A stretch of DNA of 64,000 nucleotides from JAFGRR01 sp964563855 (lineage in GTDB: Bacteria; Planctomycetota; Phycisphaerae; UBA1845; Fen-1342). Numbering within the stretch: position 1 is the first letter of the stretch; each line of letters opens with the position of its first letter. A program made the translations under genes and the position numbers. The stretch is taken from NCBI GenBank assembly GCA_964563855.1, contig CAZLYU010000004.1, positions 30,315 to 94,314 on the forward strand, read 5' to 3'. The notes under the pieces were generated by a model. The model worked only from the letters and a program-made list of their open reading frames with translations. It did not search any database and had not been told where the DNA came from. Positions 1 to 7,888 of this stretch are shown one piece after another.

Positions 1-518
1 CCAGGCACGACTTGCATGCAGCCGTTGGCGAGGTCGGTGTCTTGAAACGCCACCCAGCCGGTGGCCAGGTCGTCGGTCGTGCACTGCCAATAGCCGTGAT
101 CCTGATGCCAGCCGACGTTTCCAGCGCGGCTCGCGGCGGCGGCGCCCTGCCCGGGTTTATAGAGCAGTTGATCATGCCAGAGACGCACTTCATCGGTGCG
201 CAGCAGTTTGGCCATGATCGCGCCGACGAGCGGACTGAGCGCCAACTCGCGAATCTCGTCGTTGGCCCACCACGCGTTGTCGGTCTTGCGAATCTCCGTT
301 GCGTCGCCGCTGTCGCGCCAGCCGCCCATCCAAGGCTCGCGGCCGGTGTCTGACTTGCCGGCGTAGACATCGTCCATCGCCGCGACCAGCTGCTGGAGCT
401 GCTCATCGCTCACGACCTTGGGCCCGAGCCAGTAGCCGTTGGCTTCAAAAAACGCGACGTCGTTCTCGCTCGGCAACAGCGACAGATCGATCGTGGCGGG
501 AACGTTGGAACTGCTCAT
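1..518 (-). CDS. Phytanoyl-CoA dioxygenase (PhyH) family protein, 3' part cut off by window edge
   Basis: Reverse-strand reading frame open from an ATG at 518 to the window edge (172 residues visible). The translation fits the PhyH family of Fe(II)/2-oxoglutarate-dependent oxygenases: an N-terminal segment FFEANGYWLGP typical of the family start, then a WHQDHGYW motif whose H138 and D140 are the first two ligands of the HxD...H iron triad. The distal His and the 2-oxoglutarate-binding Arg should lie outside the window. Members hydroxylate many small molecules, so the substrate cannot be named. An AGAAG-like ribosome site precedes the ATG. Transcribed leftward; the next gene upstream (736-1518) is on the same strand, 217 bases away. 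Confidence 0.85.
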   Translation of the reverse strand, partial: MSSSNVPATIDLSLLPSENDVAFFEANGYWLGPKVVSDEQLQQLVAAMDDVYAGKSDTGREPWMGGWRDSGDATEIRKTDNAWWANDEIRELALSPLVGAIMAKLLRTDEVRLWHDQLLYKPGQGAAAASRAGNVGWHQDHGYWQCTTDDLATGWVAFQDTDLANGCMQVVP

Positions 519-735
519 GCGGGTGCTTCTCTTGCGTTTCTCAAAGACTCGGGGTGCGGAGCGACGCGACGCTCACAAACGATCATCGTAGGGCGCCGCA
601 ACCCGCATGCAAGGCCGGGCGTTGCGCGACGCGAGGCGGATTCTGCGCGGCCGCCGAAGCCGCTTGGCGCTGGCGCCCTCGTCTTGCCGGACGGGCCGCG
701 ACGTTATCACCCTCAACGTGAATCGGCTTGCGTTT

Positions 736-1518
736 TCACGCGAAGACGCAGACGACGTTCCCGCTGGGATTATCCACATCGATGCGGCGATCGAGGTCGT
801 GGTAGTCGTGTGTCGCCTGTAGGCACAGTCCGGTCTCGATACGCACGAGCTCGCTGAGGGAGCCAACCGAGTACGTTCGCATGGGATCGTCGGAGACGAT
901 CTCGAACTCGTCGCCTCGCGCCGTCGCGACGCACAGTTGCGATCGCTGCAGGCTGGTTCCAGGCTGCAACCCCGGCTGTCGTTGCTCGAAGACGATCGCG
1001 TGCACGGAAATGCCGTCGCGCGTCATCGTCCAACCGTCGTTGAGGTCGGCCTCGATGGGCGGCTCGCCGACCGCCAGGCCGATGATGAGGACGCCGCCTT
1101 CCACCAGCCCGGCGCGCCAGCGCTGCAACGCCTGCCGCGCGGCGGCTTCCGTCTGTAGGTGACGGAAGCTGTCGATCATCGTGACGACGGCGTCGGCCGG
1201 CGGCGACGGCGCGAATGCGCAAACGTCGGCAGTGTGCACCTGGATGCGATCCGCGACTACCGCCGCATCCGCCTTTTGGCGCCCCAGCGTAAGCATCGGG
1301 ACGCTGACATCGGCGCCGATCACTTCGTAGCCGCGCTGAGCAAGCGGAACGGCGAGTCGACCTGCCCCGCAGAATGGCTCGTAGATACGACGTATGGGCA
1401 TCTGCGCGTACGCACGGAACATCCGCTCGATGAAGTCCACCTCTTCAGTGTTGTCCCAATCGAACGCAATGTCGTAGTAGAGCGCGTGCTCGTACCAGTC
1501 GCCTGCGAGGCGCTTCAT
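736..1518 (-). CDS. Class I SAM-dependent methyltransferase
   Basis: 260 residues. A Rossmann-type methyltransferase: motif I is IYEPFCGAGRLAVPLA (around residues 45-60), followed by the acidic end of strand beta2 (VIGADVS) and an AVVTMIDSFRHL segment in the motif IV region. This is the architecture of small-molecule methyltransferases of the Methyltransf_11/25 type. Substrate unknown. A GGAG ribosome site lies before the ATG. It begins 14 bases after the stop of the GT2 glycosyltransferase gene upstream, so the two are probably cotranscribed and may act on the same glycolipid or polysaccharide; that link is inference from position only. Confidence 0.8.
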   Translation of the reverse strand: MKRLAGDWYEHALYYDIAFDWDNTEEVDFIERMFRAYAQMPIRRIYEPFCGAGRLAVPLAQRGYEVIGADVSVPMLTLGRQKADAAVVADRIQVHTADVCAFAPSPPADAVVTMIDSFRHLQTEAAARQALQRWRAGLVEGGVLIIGLAVGEPPIEADLNDGWTMTRDGISVHAIVFEQRQPGLQPGTSLQRSQLCVATARGDEFEIVSDDPMRTYSVGSLSELVRIETGLCLQATHDYHDLDRRIDVDNPSGNVVCVFA

Positions 1519-1532
1519 GCCGATGCTCCGGT

Positions 1533-2621
1533 TTATGTTTGCCGCTCGTCGCGCGGCGTCTGCGCGTGCGTCGCGTCCGGATTCGACCGGGAAGCAACGC
1601 GCGTCAGCGGTTCACCCGTCGGGGTGGTCGGCTCGGCGAAGTTGTAACGCTGACTGACGATGTAGAGCGGCCGGTCCTTGATTTCTTCGAAGATGCGCCC
1701 GACGTACTCGCCCAGCACGCCGATGCTCATGAGAATCGCGCCGCTCAGGATTGCGTTCAGCACGATAACGCTGGCCCAACCGGAGATTGGCGGCGTGTCG
1801 AAGTAGGCGCTCATTAAAACGCGTATGACAGCGAACACGCCATATCCGACGCCGAACAGGGCCGCGGCGGCGCCGGCATAGATCGAGAGGCGTAGCGGGG
1901 TCGTCGAGAACGAGATCGCCGCGGTCCAGGCGAACAGCAGCATCTTCCGCAGCGGATACTTGGTCTCGCCCGCCGCCCGCACCGGACGGTGATACTTCAC
2001 CGCCGTCTGCGCAAAGCCGACCCACGTGACCATGCCGCGCAAGAAACGATGCACCTCGCGCATCTGCTTGAGCGCGTCGAGGCAGGCGCGGCTCATGAGG
2101 CGGAAGTCGCCGGTGTCGGCGGGCAGATCGCGGTGCACGAATGAGCGCATCAGGCGATAGAACGCCCACGCCGTGAACAGTTTGAACTTGCTCTCTCCGT
2201 CGCGGCTGGCGCGCTGCCCGTAGACGACGTCGTAGCCGGCGCGGTACTTCTCGAGCATCTCGAGCACCACTTCGGGCGGATCCTGCAGGTCGGCGTCCAT
2301 GATGACCACCGCATCGCCCCGCGCAGCATCCAGGCCGGCGGTCGCGGCGATCTGGTGCCCGAAGTTGCGCGCGAGCCCCAGCACCCTGATTTGCGCGTCT
2401 TCCTGCGCCCAGGCGAAGAGCTGATCGAGGGTGTCATCGCGGCTGCCATCATTCACCACGATCACTTCGACGGGGCACGGCAGTTGCGCGATGAAGGCGC
2501 GCATTCGCTCGCGCAACAGCGGCAGCACCTCCGACTCGTTGTATGCCGGAAGCACGATGCTCAGCAGCGCCGGGTTGTCGCGCGGCTGAAGACGGTGATA
2601 AGTCGCAGACATCCGCAGCAT
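1533..2621 (-). CDS. Family 2 glycosyltransferase, bactoprenol-glucosyltransferase (GtrB/ArnC) type
   Basis: About 362 residues from the ATG at 2621; a further in-frame ATG at 2612 is equally possible and the frame stays open to 2672. N-terminal GT-A domain with LSIVLPAYNESEVLP, VIVVNDGSRDDT (nucleotide-sugar binding) and the DADLQDPPE acceptor/metal motif; then DTGDFRLMSR and two C-terminal transmembrane helices typical of the DPM1/GtrB/ArnC branch, which transfers a sugar to undecaprenyl phosphate at the inner membrane. The last ~30 residues are a hydrophilic tail. Followed at 14 bases by the methyltransferase gene. Acceptor and sugar are not readable from sequence. Confidence 0.88.
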   Translation of the reverse strand: MLRMSATYHRLQPRDNPALLSIVLPAYNESEVLPLLRERMRAFIAQLPCPVEVIVVNDGSRDDTLDQLFAWAQEDAQIRVLGLARNFGHQIAATAGLDAARGDAVVIMDADLQDPPEVVLEMLEKYRAGYDVVYGQRASRDGESKFKLFTAWAFYRLMRSFVHRDLPADTGDFRLMSRACLDALKQMREVHRFLRGMVTWVGFAQTAVKYHRPVRAAGETKYPLRKMLLFAWTAAISFSTTPLRLSIYAGAAAALFGVGYGVFAVIRVLMSAYFDTPPISGWASVIVLNAILSGAILMSIGVLGEYVGRIFEEIKDRPLYIVSQRYNFAEPTTPTGEPLTRVASRSNPDATHAQTPRDERQT

Positions 2622-2645
2622 CCCACAGAAAGCGAACGCCGTCGG

Positions 2646-2651
2646 TATAGT
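2646..2651 (+). promoter_or_regulatory. Possible -10 element upstream of gcvT
   Basis: TATAGT about 185 bases before the gcvT start codon, with no good -35 match at the standard distance. Weak evidence. No glycine-riboswitch core was recognised in the leader. Confidence 0.2.
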
Positions 2652-2836
2652 CGGCGCTGCCGCGCGGGACAAGCGTTGCGGGTCCGAATCCCGCTTTGGG
2701 ATGCATCGTGGAGGCGGCAGAGGTCGACGACGCGCGCTTTCGCAAGCGTTGGTAGGCTGCCCAAGCGGCTCGCGAGCGATTAATCTCCTGAGAAATCGGT
2801 AGCCCCCAGCCTCGGCCCCGAACAGGACTTCGCCCC

Positions 2837-3913
2837 ATGCTTCAAAGCCCGCTCATCGAGTTCCACAAGCAGCGCAACGCGAGACTCGTCGAGTTCGCCG
2901 GCTGGGAAATGCCCATTCTTTACACCAGTATCGTCGACGAGCACCAGCACACGCGTCGGCACGCCACGGTGTTCGACGTGTCGCACATGGGTCGGCTCTA
3001 CCTGCGCGGCGCCGACGCCGAAGCGCTGCTCGAACACGTGTGCACGCGACGCATCGGCGACATGCAGCCCGGCGTCAGCCGCTACAGTCATGTTTGCAAT
3101 GAGTCGGGCGGGATCCTCGATGACGTGATCGTCTCGAAGCTCGACAATCGCTTTCTGGTGGTCTGCAACGCCTCCAACCGCGAGAAGATCGTGGAATGGC
3201 TGCAGCAGCACGCCGACGGGCGCGACGTGCAACTCGAAGACGTCACGTTCGAGACCGCGATGGTCGCGATCCAGGGGCCTGAGGCGATCTCGCTCGTCAA
3301 GACGCACCTTCCGCTGCCGCTGGGCGATCTGAAACGCTATCACTTTCAGCACGGCTCGTTGATGGGCGCCGAGTACCTCATCGCGCGCAGCGGGTATACC
3401 GGCGAAGACGGCCTGGAAGTAATCGTGCCGGCGAAGTTCGGCCGCATGGCGATGGATGCGCTGCTCGGCAAAGCCGGCGATGCGATCAAGCCGGCCGGCC
3501 TCGGCGCGCGTGACACGCTGCGTCTCGAGGCGGGCATGCCGCTCTACGGTCATGAGCTGACCGATCAGTGGGATCCGATCACCGCGGGGCAGAAGTGGTG
3601 CTGCGCGCTCGACAAAGACTTTGTTGGCGCCGAGGTGTTGCGCGCGGCGGCCGCGAACGGCCCGCAGAAGAAGCTCATCGGCCTCAAGCTCGACGGCCGC
3701 CGCATCGCCCGCGACGGCGCGGCCGTGTTGGTGGACGGGACGGCAATCGGAACGGTGACCAGCGGTGCGCACAGCCCGACGCTGAATCAGCCGATTGCGA
3801 TGGCGCTGGTTGAGAGCGGCAAGGTGGAGGTCGGGGGTGCTGTACAGGTCGACATCCGGGGGTCAACGGCCGATGCAACCGTCGCGAAGCTGCCGTTTTA
3901 CAAGCGGGGGTGA
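2837..3913 (+). CDS. gcvT: Glycine cleavage system aminomethyltransferase (T-protein)
   Basis: 358 residues, the normal length for T-protein. It transfers the methylene of the aminomethyl-lipoyl H-protein to tetrahydrofolate, releasing ammonia. Diagnostic N-terminus (EFAGWEMPILYTSI...DEHQHTR, then FDVSHMGR), the folate-domain segment GYTGEDGLEV near residue 190, GARDTLRLEAGMPLYGHEL near residue 220, and a C-terminal barrel domain with SGAHSPTLNQPIAMALV. The ATG at 2837 follows an AGGA-like site. gcvH and gcvP are not nearby, so the cleavage-system genes are dispersed in this genome. Confidence 0.95.
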   Translation: MLQSPLIEFHKQRNARLVEFAGWEMPILYTSIVDEHQHTRRHATVFDVSHMGRLYLRGADAEALLEHVCTRRIGDMQPGVSRYSHVCNESGGILDDVIVSKLDNRFLVVCNASNREKIVEWLQQHADGRDVQLEDVTFETAMVAIQGPEAISLVKTHLPLPLGDLKRYHFQHGSLMGAEYLIARSGYTGEDGLEVIVPAKFGRMAMDALLGKAGDAIKPAGLGARDTLRLEAGMPLYGHELTDQWDPITAGQKWCCALDKDFVGAEVLRAAAANGPQKKLIGLKLDGRRIARDGAAVLVDGTAIGTVTSGAHSPTLNQPIAMALVESGKVEVGGAVQVDIRGSTADATVAKLPFYKRG

Positions 3914-4165
3914 TGGACGCGGGCGGAGACGCGCTTGTCAGAGGGGCGGTTGCATCGCAGCTCCACCTGACTGAGCGGTCACGGCTCGACAGCGAGCGCG
4001 CCGGTTGCCAGCGTGGAAAGCAGTGTGAGTGGGCGGCGCGTCAGTGCTTGGGCCGGACTCCAACCGGGCGAACTTCAGCCGCGTATGGAATGTCGACAGT
4101 GGCAACGCTGGATGCCGGATTGGCTAACCGGGCTCTGCAACCGGAATCGGAAGCGTTCGGCTCGC

Positions 4166-4429
4166 CTAGGCGGTGGCGGCGGGTTGCTCGGTGTTTTCGA
4201 GCACGTCGACGTTGCGCCCGCGGAAGCGGACCACGCCGTCACGCAGCGCGAACAAGGTGTCGTCGCGGCCACGGCCGACGCCGAAACCGGGTTTGAAGGG
4301 CGTGCCGCACTGGCGGATGATAATCATCCCCGTCTTGCAGGTCTGACCGGCATAGAGCTTCACGCCGCGATACTGCGGGTTGCTATCGCGACCGTTGCGG
4401 GTCGAACCCTGTCCCTTCTTGTGGGCCAT
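4166..4429 (-). CDS. rpmA: 50S ribosomal protein L27
   Basis: 87 residues starting MAHKKGQGSTRNGRDSNPQY, the conserved basic N-terminus of bL27 that reaches the peptidyl transferase centre; the centre has the family core GMIIIRQCGTPFKPG, VGRGRDDTLFALRDGVVRF. GAGG ribosome site 7 bases before the ATG. L27 is normally directly downstream of rplU (L21); here the gene upstream on this strand encodes a secreted protein of unknown function and no L21 is seen. Two cysteines (TCKTG, RQCGT) replace residues that are usually not Cys. A heptamer repeat lies about 100 bases upstream of the start codon. Confidence 0.95.
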   Translation of the reverse strand: MAHKKGQGSTRNGRDSNPQYRGVKLYAGQTCKTGMIIIRQCGTPFKPGFGVGRGRDDTLFALRDGVVRFRGRNVDVLENTEQPAATA

Positions 4430-4533
4430 CTCAATACCTCGTCAGCGCGGTTCGAGCGCCGGGAACCTTTCCGGCGCTATCTCCGAGCCGCGAAATGTAA
4501 CACGGATTGGCGGCGATTGGCAACCCCAAGCCG

Positions 4534-4575
4534 GGGTCCAGGGTCCAGGGTCCAGGGTCCAGGGTTCAGGGTTCA
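4534..4575. repeat. Short tandem repeat, six 7-bp units
   Basis: Four copies of GGGTCCA (4534-4561) followed by two copies of GGGTTCA (4562-4575), head to tail without interruption, in the 154-base gap upstream of rpmA. The unit change C to T divides the array cleanly in two blocks. The same unit read from the other strand is TGGACCC/TGAACCC. Confidence 0.95.
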
Positions 4576-4583
4576 GGGGCGGT

Positions 4584-5270
4584 TTAACGCATGATCCAGC
4601 GCTGGTTGCGTGGGATTGCCTGGATGTTGGCTCTGCCGCGCGGGGAGCCGGGTAGGCCGTAGCTCAGCATGAGCGTCTTTCGCAGCGTGAAACGCTGGGG
4701 TGTATCGCTCTCGTCTGAGTTCGCTTCTTCCGGCGACTGGTCAGACGCCTGGCCGGCCGGGTTGGCGAGGAACTGCGTCTCGCCGCTCAACCCCTCGACG
4801 AACACGGTGAACGCGTTGCCGCGCACTTCGGCGGCCCGCCAGATGGCGACCGATTCGCGCGCGTCGTCGGCGCCGGTGCGCAGGGGGCCGATCGCCTCGG
4901 CGGGGCTCACGAGGTCTGGATGTGTGCGGCGATGGCGCTCGCGGATGGCGTCGAAGACGATCTTTGGGACGCCCATGTCGGTCGGCGTCACCGTCAAGTC
5001 GTCGGTCAACAGTTCGAAGATTGGGAAGAAGTTCACCGTTCGCGGCGTCGGGTTGGTCACCGTGTACAGCAGGTACCAGTAGACGCGCGGCTCCGACTCG
5101 CCGGGAACTTGCACGACCATCCGCCGCGGATGCGTGTGTTCAAAATCGAGTTGCCACGAGACGGGAGCCGGCGACGGCTGCAGCGCCGGACGGGTTTCGA
5201 CCGTGGCGGTGGCGGGAACGGGCGCGATGGCGCCCAACGTGACGGTCAGCAGCGTGTATGCAGCCAGCAT
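4584..5270 (-). CDS. Predicted secreted protein of unknown function
   Basis: 228 residues from the ATG at 5270; the frame is open further upstream to 5342, but the start MLAAYTLLTVTLGAIAP gives a clean signal peptide and leaves a 16-base gap to the preceding gene. The mature part has two predicted beta-rich blocks (WQLDFEHTHPRRMVVQVPGE and WYLLYTVTNPTPRTVNFFPIF), the second resembling a carbohydrate-binding or immunoglobulin-like sandwich, then a variable acidic linker. No family recognised. It follows the HEAT-repeat gene on the same strand and is probably cotranscribed with it. Confidence 0.6.
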   Translation of the reverse strand: MLAAYTLLTVTLGAIAPVPATATVETRPALQPSPAPVSWQLDFEHTHPRRMVVQVPGESEPRVYWYLLYTVTNPTPRTVNFFPIFELLTDDLTVTPTDMGVPKIVFDAIRERHRRTHPDLVSPAEAIGPLRTGADDARESVAIWRAAEVRGNAFTVFVEGLSGETQFLANPAGQASDQSPEEANSDESDTPQRFTLRKTLMLSYGLPGSPRGRANIQAIPRNQRWIMR

Positions 5271-5286
5271 CCTGCAGTTCCTTACG

Positions 5287-7758
5287 CTATCCCTGATGCA
5301 GATCGCGAATGATCGTGCTCGCCGGCGATGGAGGCAAATCAAGCGCTCCCATCGCCTGGGCGGCGGCGGTGCGCAACTCGGGGTCAGGCTCGCCCTGGGC
5401 CAGGTTGACGATCTCCGCCACCTGCTCGTCGGCGATCAGATTGCCATGTCGTTTCGCGGCTTGGGCGACCATGTCGAACATCAACAGCCGCCTGTCGAGA
5501 GGAGCGGCGTCATCGAGCGCCGCGCGTGCCAACGTCTGCTGCGCATCGGCATCATCGATGTATGTGAGGACCAGTGCGACGGCGGACTGCAACGCGTCGT
5601 CTTCGGTCGTGAACGCGTCGAGCAACGCCGGCAGCACGGCTCGCGGCTGAAAATTCGCGTTGCGATCGACCGCGAGCTCGCGGAGCGCCGCAGCGGTCTG
5701 CATCGCCAGGCTCACCCCGCGCTCGGGCGTGACGAGTTCCATTCCAGCCGCCCCGGTGACGCGTGCGACGGCGTCAAGCAGTTCTCCGCTCGATGCGTCG
5801 GCTTCGACCGCGGCGCGGGTGGGCTGATTGAAGCGCAGTTCCGCGACGCGGTCTTCCGCGCCGGGCTTCACGAGCATGACGACCGGCGTACCCGCGAACC
5901 GAAACTCATCGGCCAAGTCCGCCAACCCGGCGGCGAGTCCGGGATCCGCGATATCCGACGCGAGCAAAATGACGTCGAGCCCCGGCAATTCCGACCGGGC
6001 GACGTTGCGGCCGACCGTGAGATCTAAAGCAACACGAACTTCGAAGCCGGCGTTCTGCAGCGCTGCGGCGACTGCGTTGGCGGACTGATCATCCGGATCG
6101 ACGACGAGGGCCGCCCGGCGACCGGTATGCAGCCGCAGCGCCTCCGACAGTACCGGCATGAGGTTCTGGTAGCCGGGGAAGGTCTCATCGGGCAGCGCGT
6201 TGGCCAGCGCGAGCGCTGCTTCGATACGCACGTTGCGGTCTGGGAACGCGAGGGCGCGAGCGAGGGCCGGGTCGCCATCTTGCGACGCAAGCAAATTCGA
6301 CCGCCCCGCCGTGTGTCGCAGGGCCCGAATCGCGCCGAGCGCGACGGACGACTCCACGCGTTCGACGCCGCGCATGAGCGTCATCTGGCAGGCGCCCGGT
6401 CCGGCCGCGAGCGCGAAGTAGTCGGCGGCTGGGAAGTCGTCGGGACGGGTGTTGTCTTCGCGATCGCCGAGTTGTGCGACTCGGCGGAAGTTCGCGGCGA
6501 GCCACAGCGGGATCGGCGCGGCGTAATCGGAATCGATCTGCAGCGCCTGGTTGCAAAGCCGCATGCACATGACTTCGTCGAAGATCTCCGTCGGCACCGC
6601 AACATCGACCAACACGCCGTCACGCCAATACCAGACGTTCGCGGTGTCGAGCCGTTCGTCGGCGGCGACGGAGCCGCGGTTTGCGTAGTACCACTCGGCC
6701 AAGGTCATGAGCGCTCGGGCGGCGGGTGCGTCGCGGTCGATCTCGGCGGGCAGGGTCATGACGCGTAGTGCGTCGCGGGCGGCCTGGCGAATCTGCTGAT
6801 CGGCGTCGTCCGACTGGGCCAGGGCCAGTAGATAGGGGGCGGCCCGGGCATCGCCGATCCGCGCGAGGGCTTGAATGATGTCGACCTTGAGCACTGCGTC
6901 GTCGGCGTCGAGCGCCGCGAGCAACGGGTTTAGCGCGGGGCGATCGATTTGCGGCAAGGCCTGCAAAATCGGCAAACGGAGCGCTTGGCGGGCGGGGTCG
7001 CGCAGCGCTTCGAGCAGCGCGGGAACCGCGTATTCGCCGGAGTCTTGCAGCAGCGCGACCGCGTTCTCGAACGCGCGCGGCGGTCCGGCGAGGCGTTGCA
7101 CGTTGCGGCGAATGCGGCCCGGGTCGGCCTTCACCCTGCGCTCGCCTTCGCGCAAGACGTCGAGCAACTCGCGCACGACCGCGCCCATCTCCGGGTGGCC
7201 GGCGAGCCGGACGACGATGGCGTGCTGTTGCGGGCGCTGATCGGCAAGCTGCAACAGCGCGACGGGGTCGGGATCGTGGTCGAGCAGCGCGGCGAAGTTC
7301 GCCGCGGAAATGTCGAACCGCCCGAGTGTGGCGAAGTACCAGCCGTCGCTCGCCTCGAGCAATCGCTCGCGGCCTTCCTGCAAACGGGTCACGACTTGTC
7401 GACCGGCGGCCCCTAGGCGTCCGGCCGCCTCGTCCTGCTCCAAGAGCAGCACGCCGCCGCCGAGCGACGTTTCTTCGACCGAGCGCTGCTCGAGCAGCGC
7501 GAGGCGCAGCGGCGAGGGGTCTTCGTCGAGCAGCGCGGCGAGCGCGTCTTCCGCGGCCGACGCGTCCTGTTCGAGCAGCGCCTGCAACGCCGCCCGCCAC
7601 GCGTCCCATGCCTCGGTGGCGGCGAGCGTGGTGAACTCGTCGCGTGGGGGGACGAGCGGGGTGGTCTGCGCGAGACTGACGCCGACGGCCAGCGATGTCG
7701 CGATGCAGAGCCCGAGTTTGGTTACAGAAGTTAGAGCGGCCCGCGTTTGGTCACGCAT
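5287..7758 (-). CDS. Secreted HEAT-repeat protein with an internal receiver-like domain
   Basis: 823 residues from the ATG at 7758, chosen because a perfect GGAGG sits 8 bases upstream and it gives a signal peptide ending around SLAVGVSLAQ; the frame extends to 7782. Two HEAT/PBS-lyase-like repeat regions (about residues 200-330, for example ALLEALRDPARQALRLPILQAL, and again near 460-530 and 700-815) flank a central domain at about 547-657. That domain reads like a CheY receiver: RRAALVVDPDDQSANAV, then LDVILLASDIADP where the phospho-acceptor Asp should be, then PVVMLVKPG. The acceptor Asp and the Thr/Ser switch residue are missing. A consensus promoter lies 80 bases upstream. Function unknown; a scaffold role is inference. 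Confidence 0.75.
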   Translation of the reverse strand: MRDQTRAALTSVTKLGLCIATSLAVGVSLAQTTPLVPPRDEFTTLAATEAWDAWRAALQALLEQDASAAEDALAALLDEDPSPLRLALLEQRSVEETSLGGGVLLLEQDEAAGRLGAAGRQVVTRLQEGRERLLEASDGWYFATLGRFDISAANFAALLDHDPDPVALLQLADQRPQQHAIVVRLAGHPEMGAVVRELLDVLREGERRVKADPGRIRRNVQRLAGPPRAFENAVALLQDSGEYAVPALLEALRDPARQALRLPILQALPQIDRPALNPLLAALDADDAVLKVDIIQALARIGDARAAPYLLALAQSDDADQQIRQAARDALRVMTLPAEIDRDAPAARALMTLAEWYYANRGSVAADERLDTANVWYWRDGVLVDVAVPTEIFDEVMCMRLCNQALQIDSDYAAPIPLWLAANFRRVAQLGDREDNTRPDDFPAADYFALAAGPGACQMTLMRGVERVESSVALGAIRALRHTAGRSNLLASQDGDPALARALAFPDRNVRIEAALALANALPDETFPGYQNLMPVLSEALRLHTGRRAALVVDPDDQSANAVAAALQNAGFEVRVALDLTVGRNVARSELPGLDVILLASDIADPGLAAGLADLADEFRFAGTPVVMLVKPGAEDRVAELRFNQPTRAAVEADASSGELLDAVARVTGAAGMELVTPERGVSLAMQTAAALRELAVDRNANFQPRAVLPALLDAFTTEDDALQSAVALVLTYIDDADAQQTLARAALDDAAPLDRRLLMFDMVAQAAKRHGNLIADEQVAEIVNLAQGEPDPELRTAAAQAMGALDLPPSPASTIIRDLHQG

Positions 7759-7838
7759 GTGCGGCGCCTCCACGCTGCGCAATCGTGGTGGGGAGGGTGA
7801 CGTCGGCCCTCGCGGCCAGCGTCTCTCAAGCGGTCGGA

Positions 7839-7866
7839 ATTATAAGTGTGCGGGAGGGAGTGTCAA
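7839..7866 (-). promoter_or_regulatory. Sigma-70-type promoter for the HEAT-repeat gene
   Basis: On the reverse strand TTGACA (7866-7861) and TATAAT (7844-7839), both perfect consensus, separated by 16 bases. It points leftward, 80 bases before the ATG at 7758, and lies just past the stop codon (7889) of the five-gene membrane operon, giving the HEAT gene its own start of transcription. Confidence 0.7.
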
Positions 7867-7888
7867 ACCATCGGCGCGACGTGGAGTG

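Noticed and set aside
2618..2704. tRNA-like element: T-arm-like hairpin (2678-2694) and complementary ends GCATCCCA/TGGGATGC
   Set aside because: No convincing D arm or anticodon arm between them; the T loop is TCCGAAT rather than TTCGANT; partly overlaps the 5' end of the glycosyltransferase frame.
2673..2836. Glycine riboswitch before gcvT
   Set aside because: The conserved core sequences were not found in the leader.
3914..4165. Additional gene between gcvT and rpmA (rightward frame 3910-4296)
   Set aside because: No ribosome site or family resemblance; it runs antisense through rpmA.
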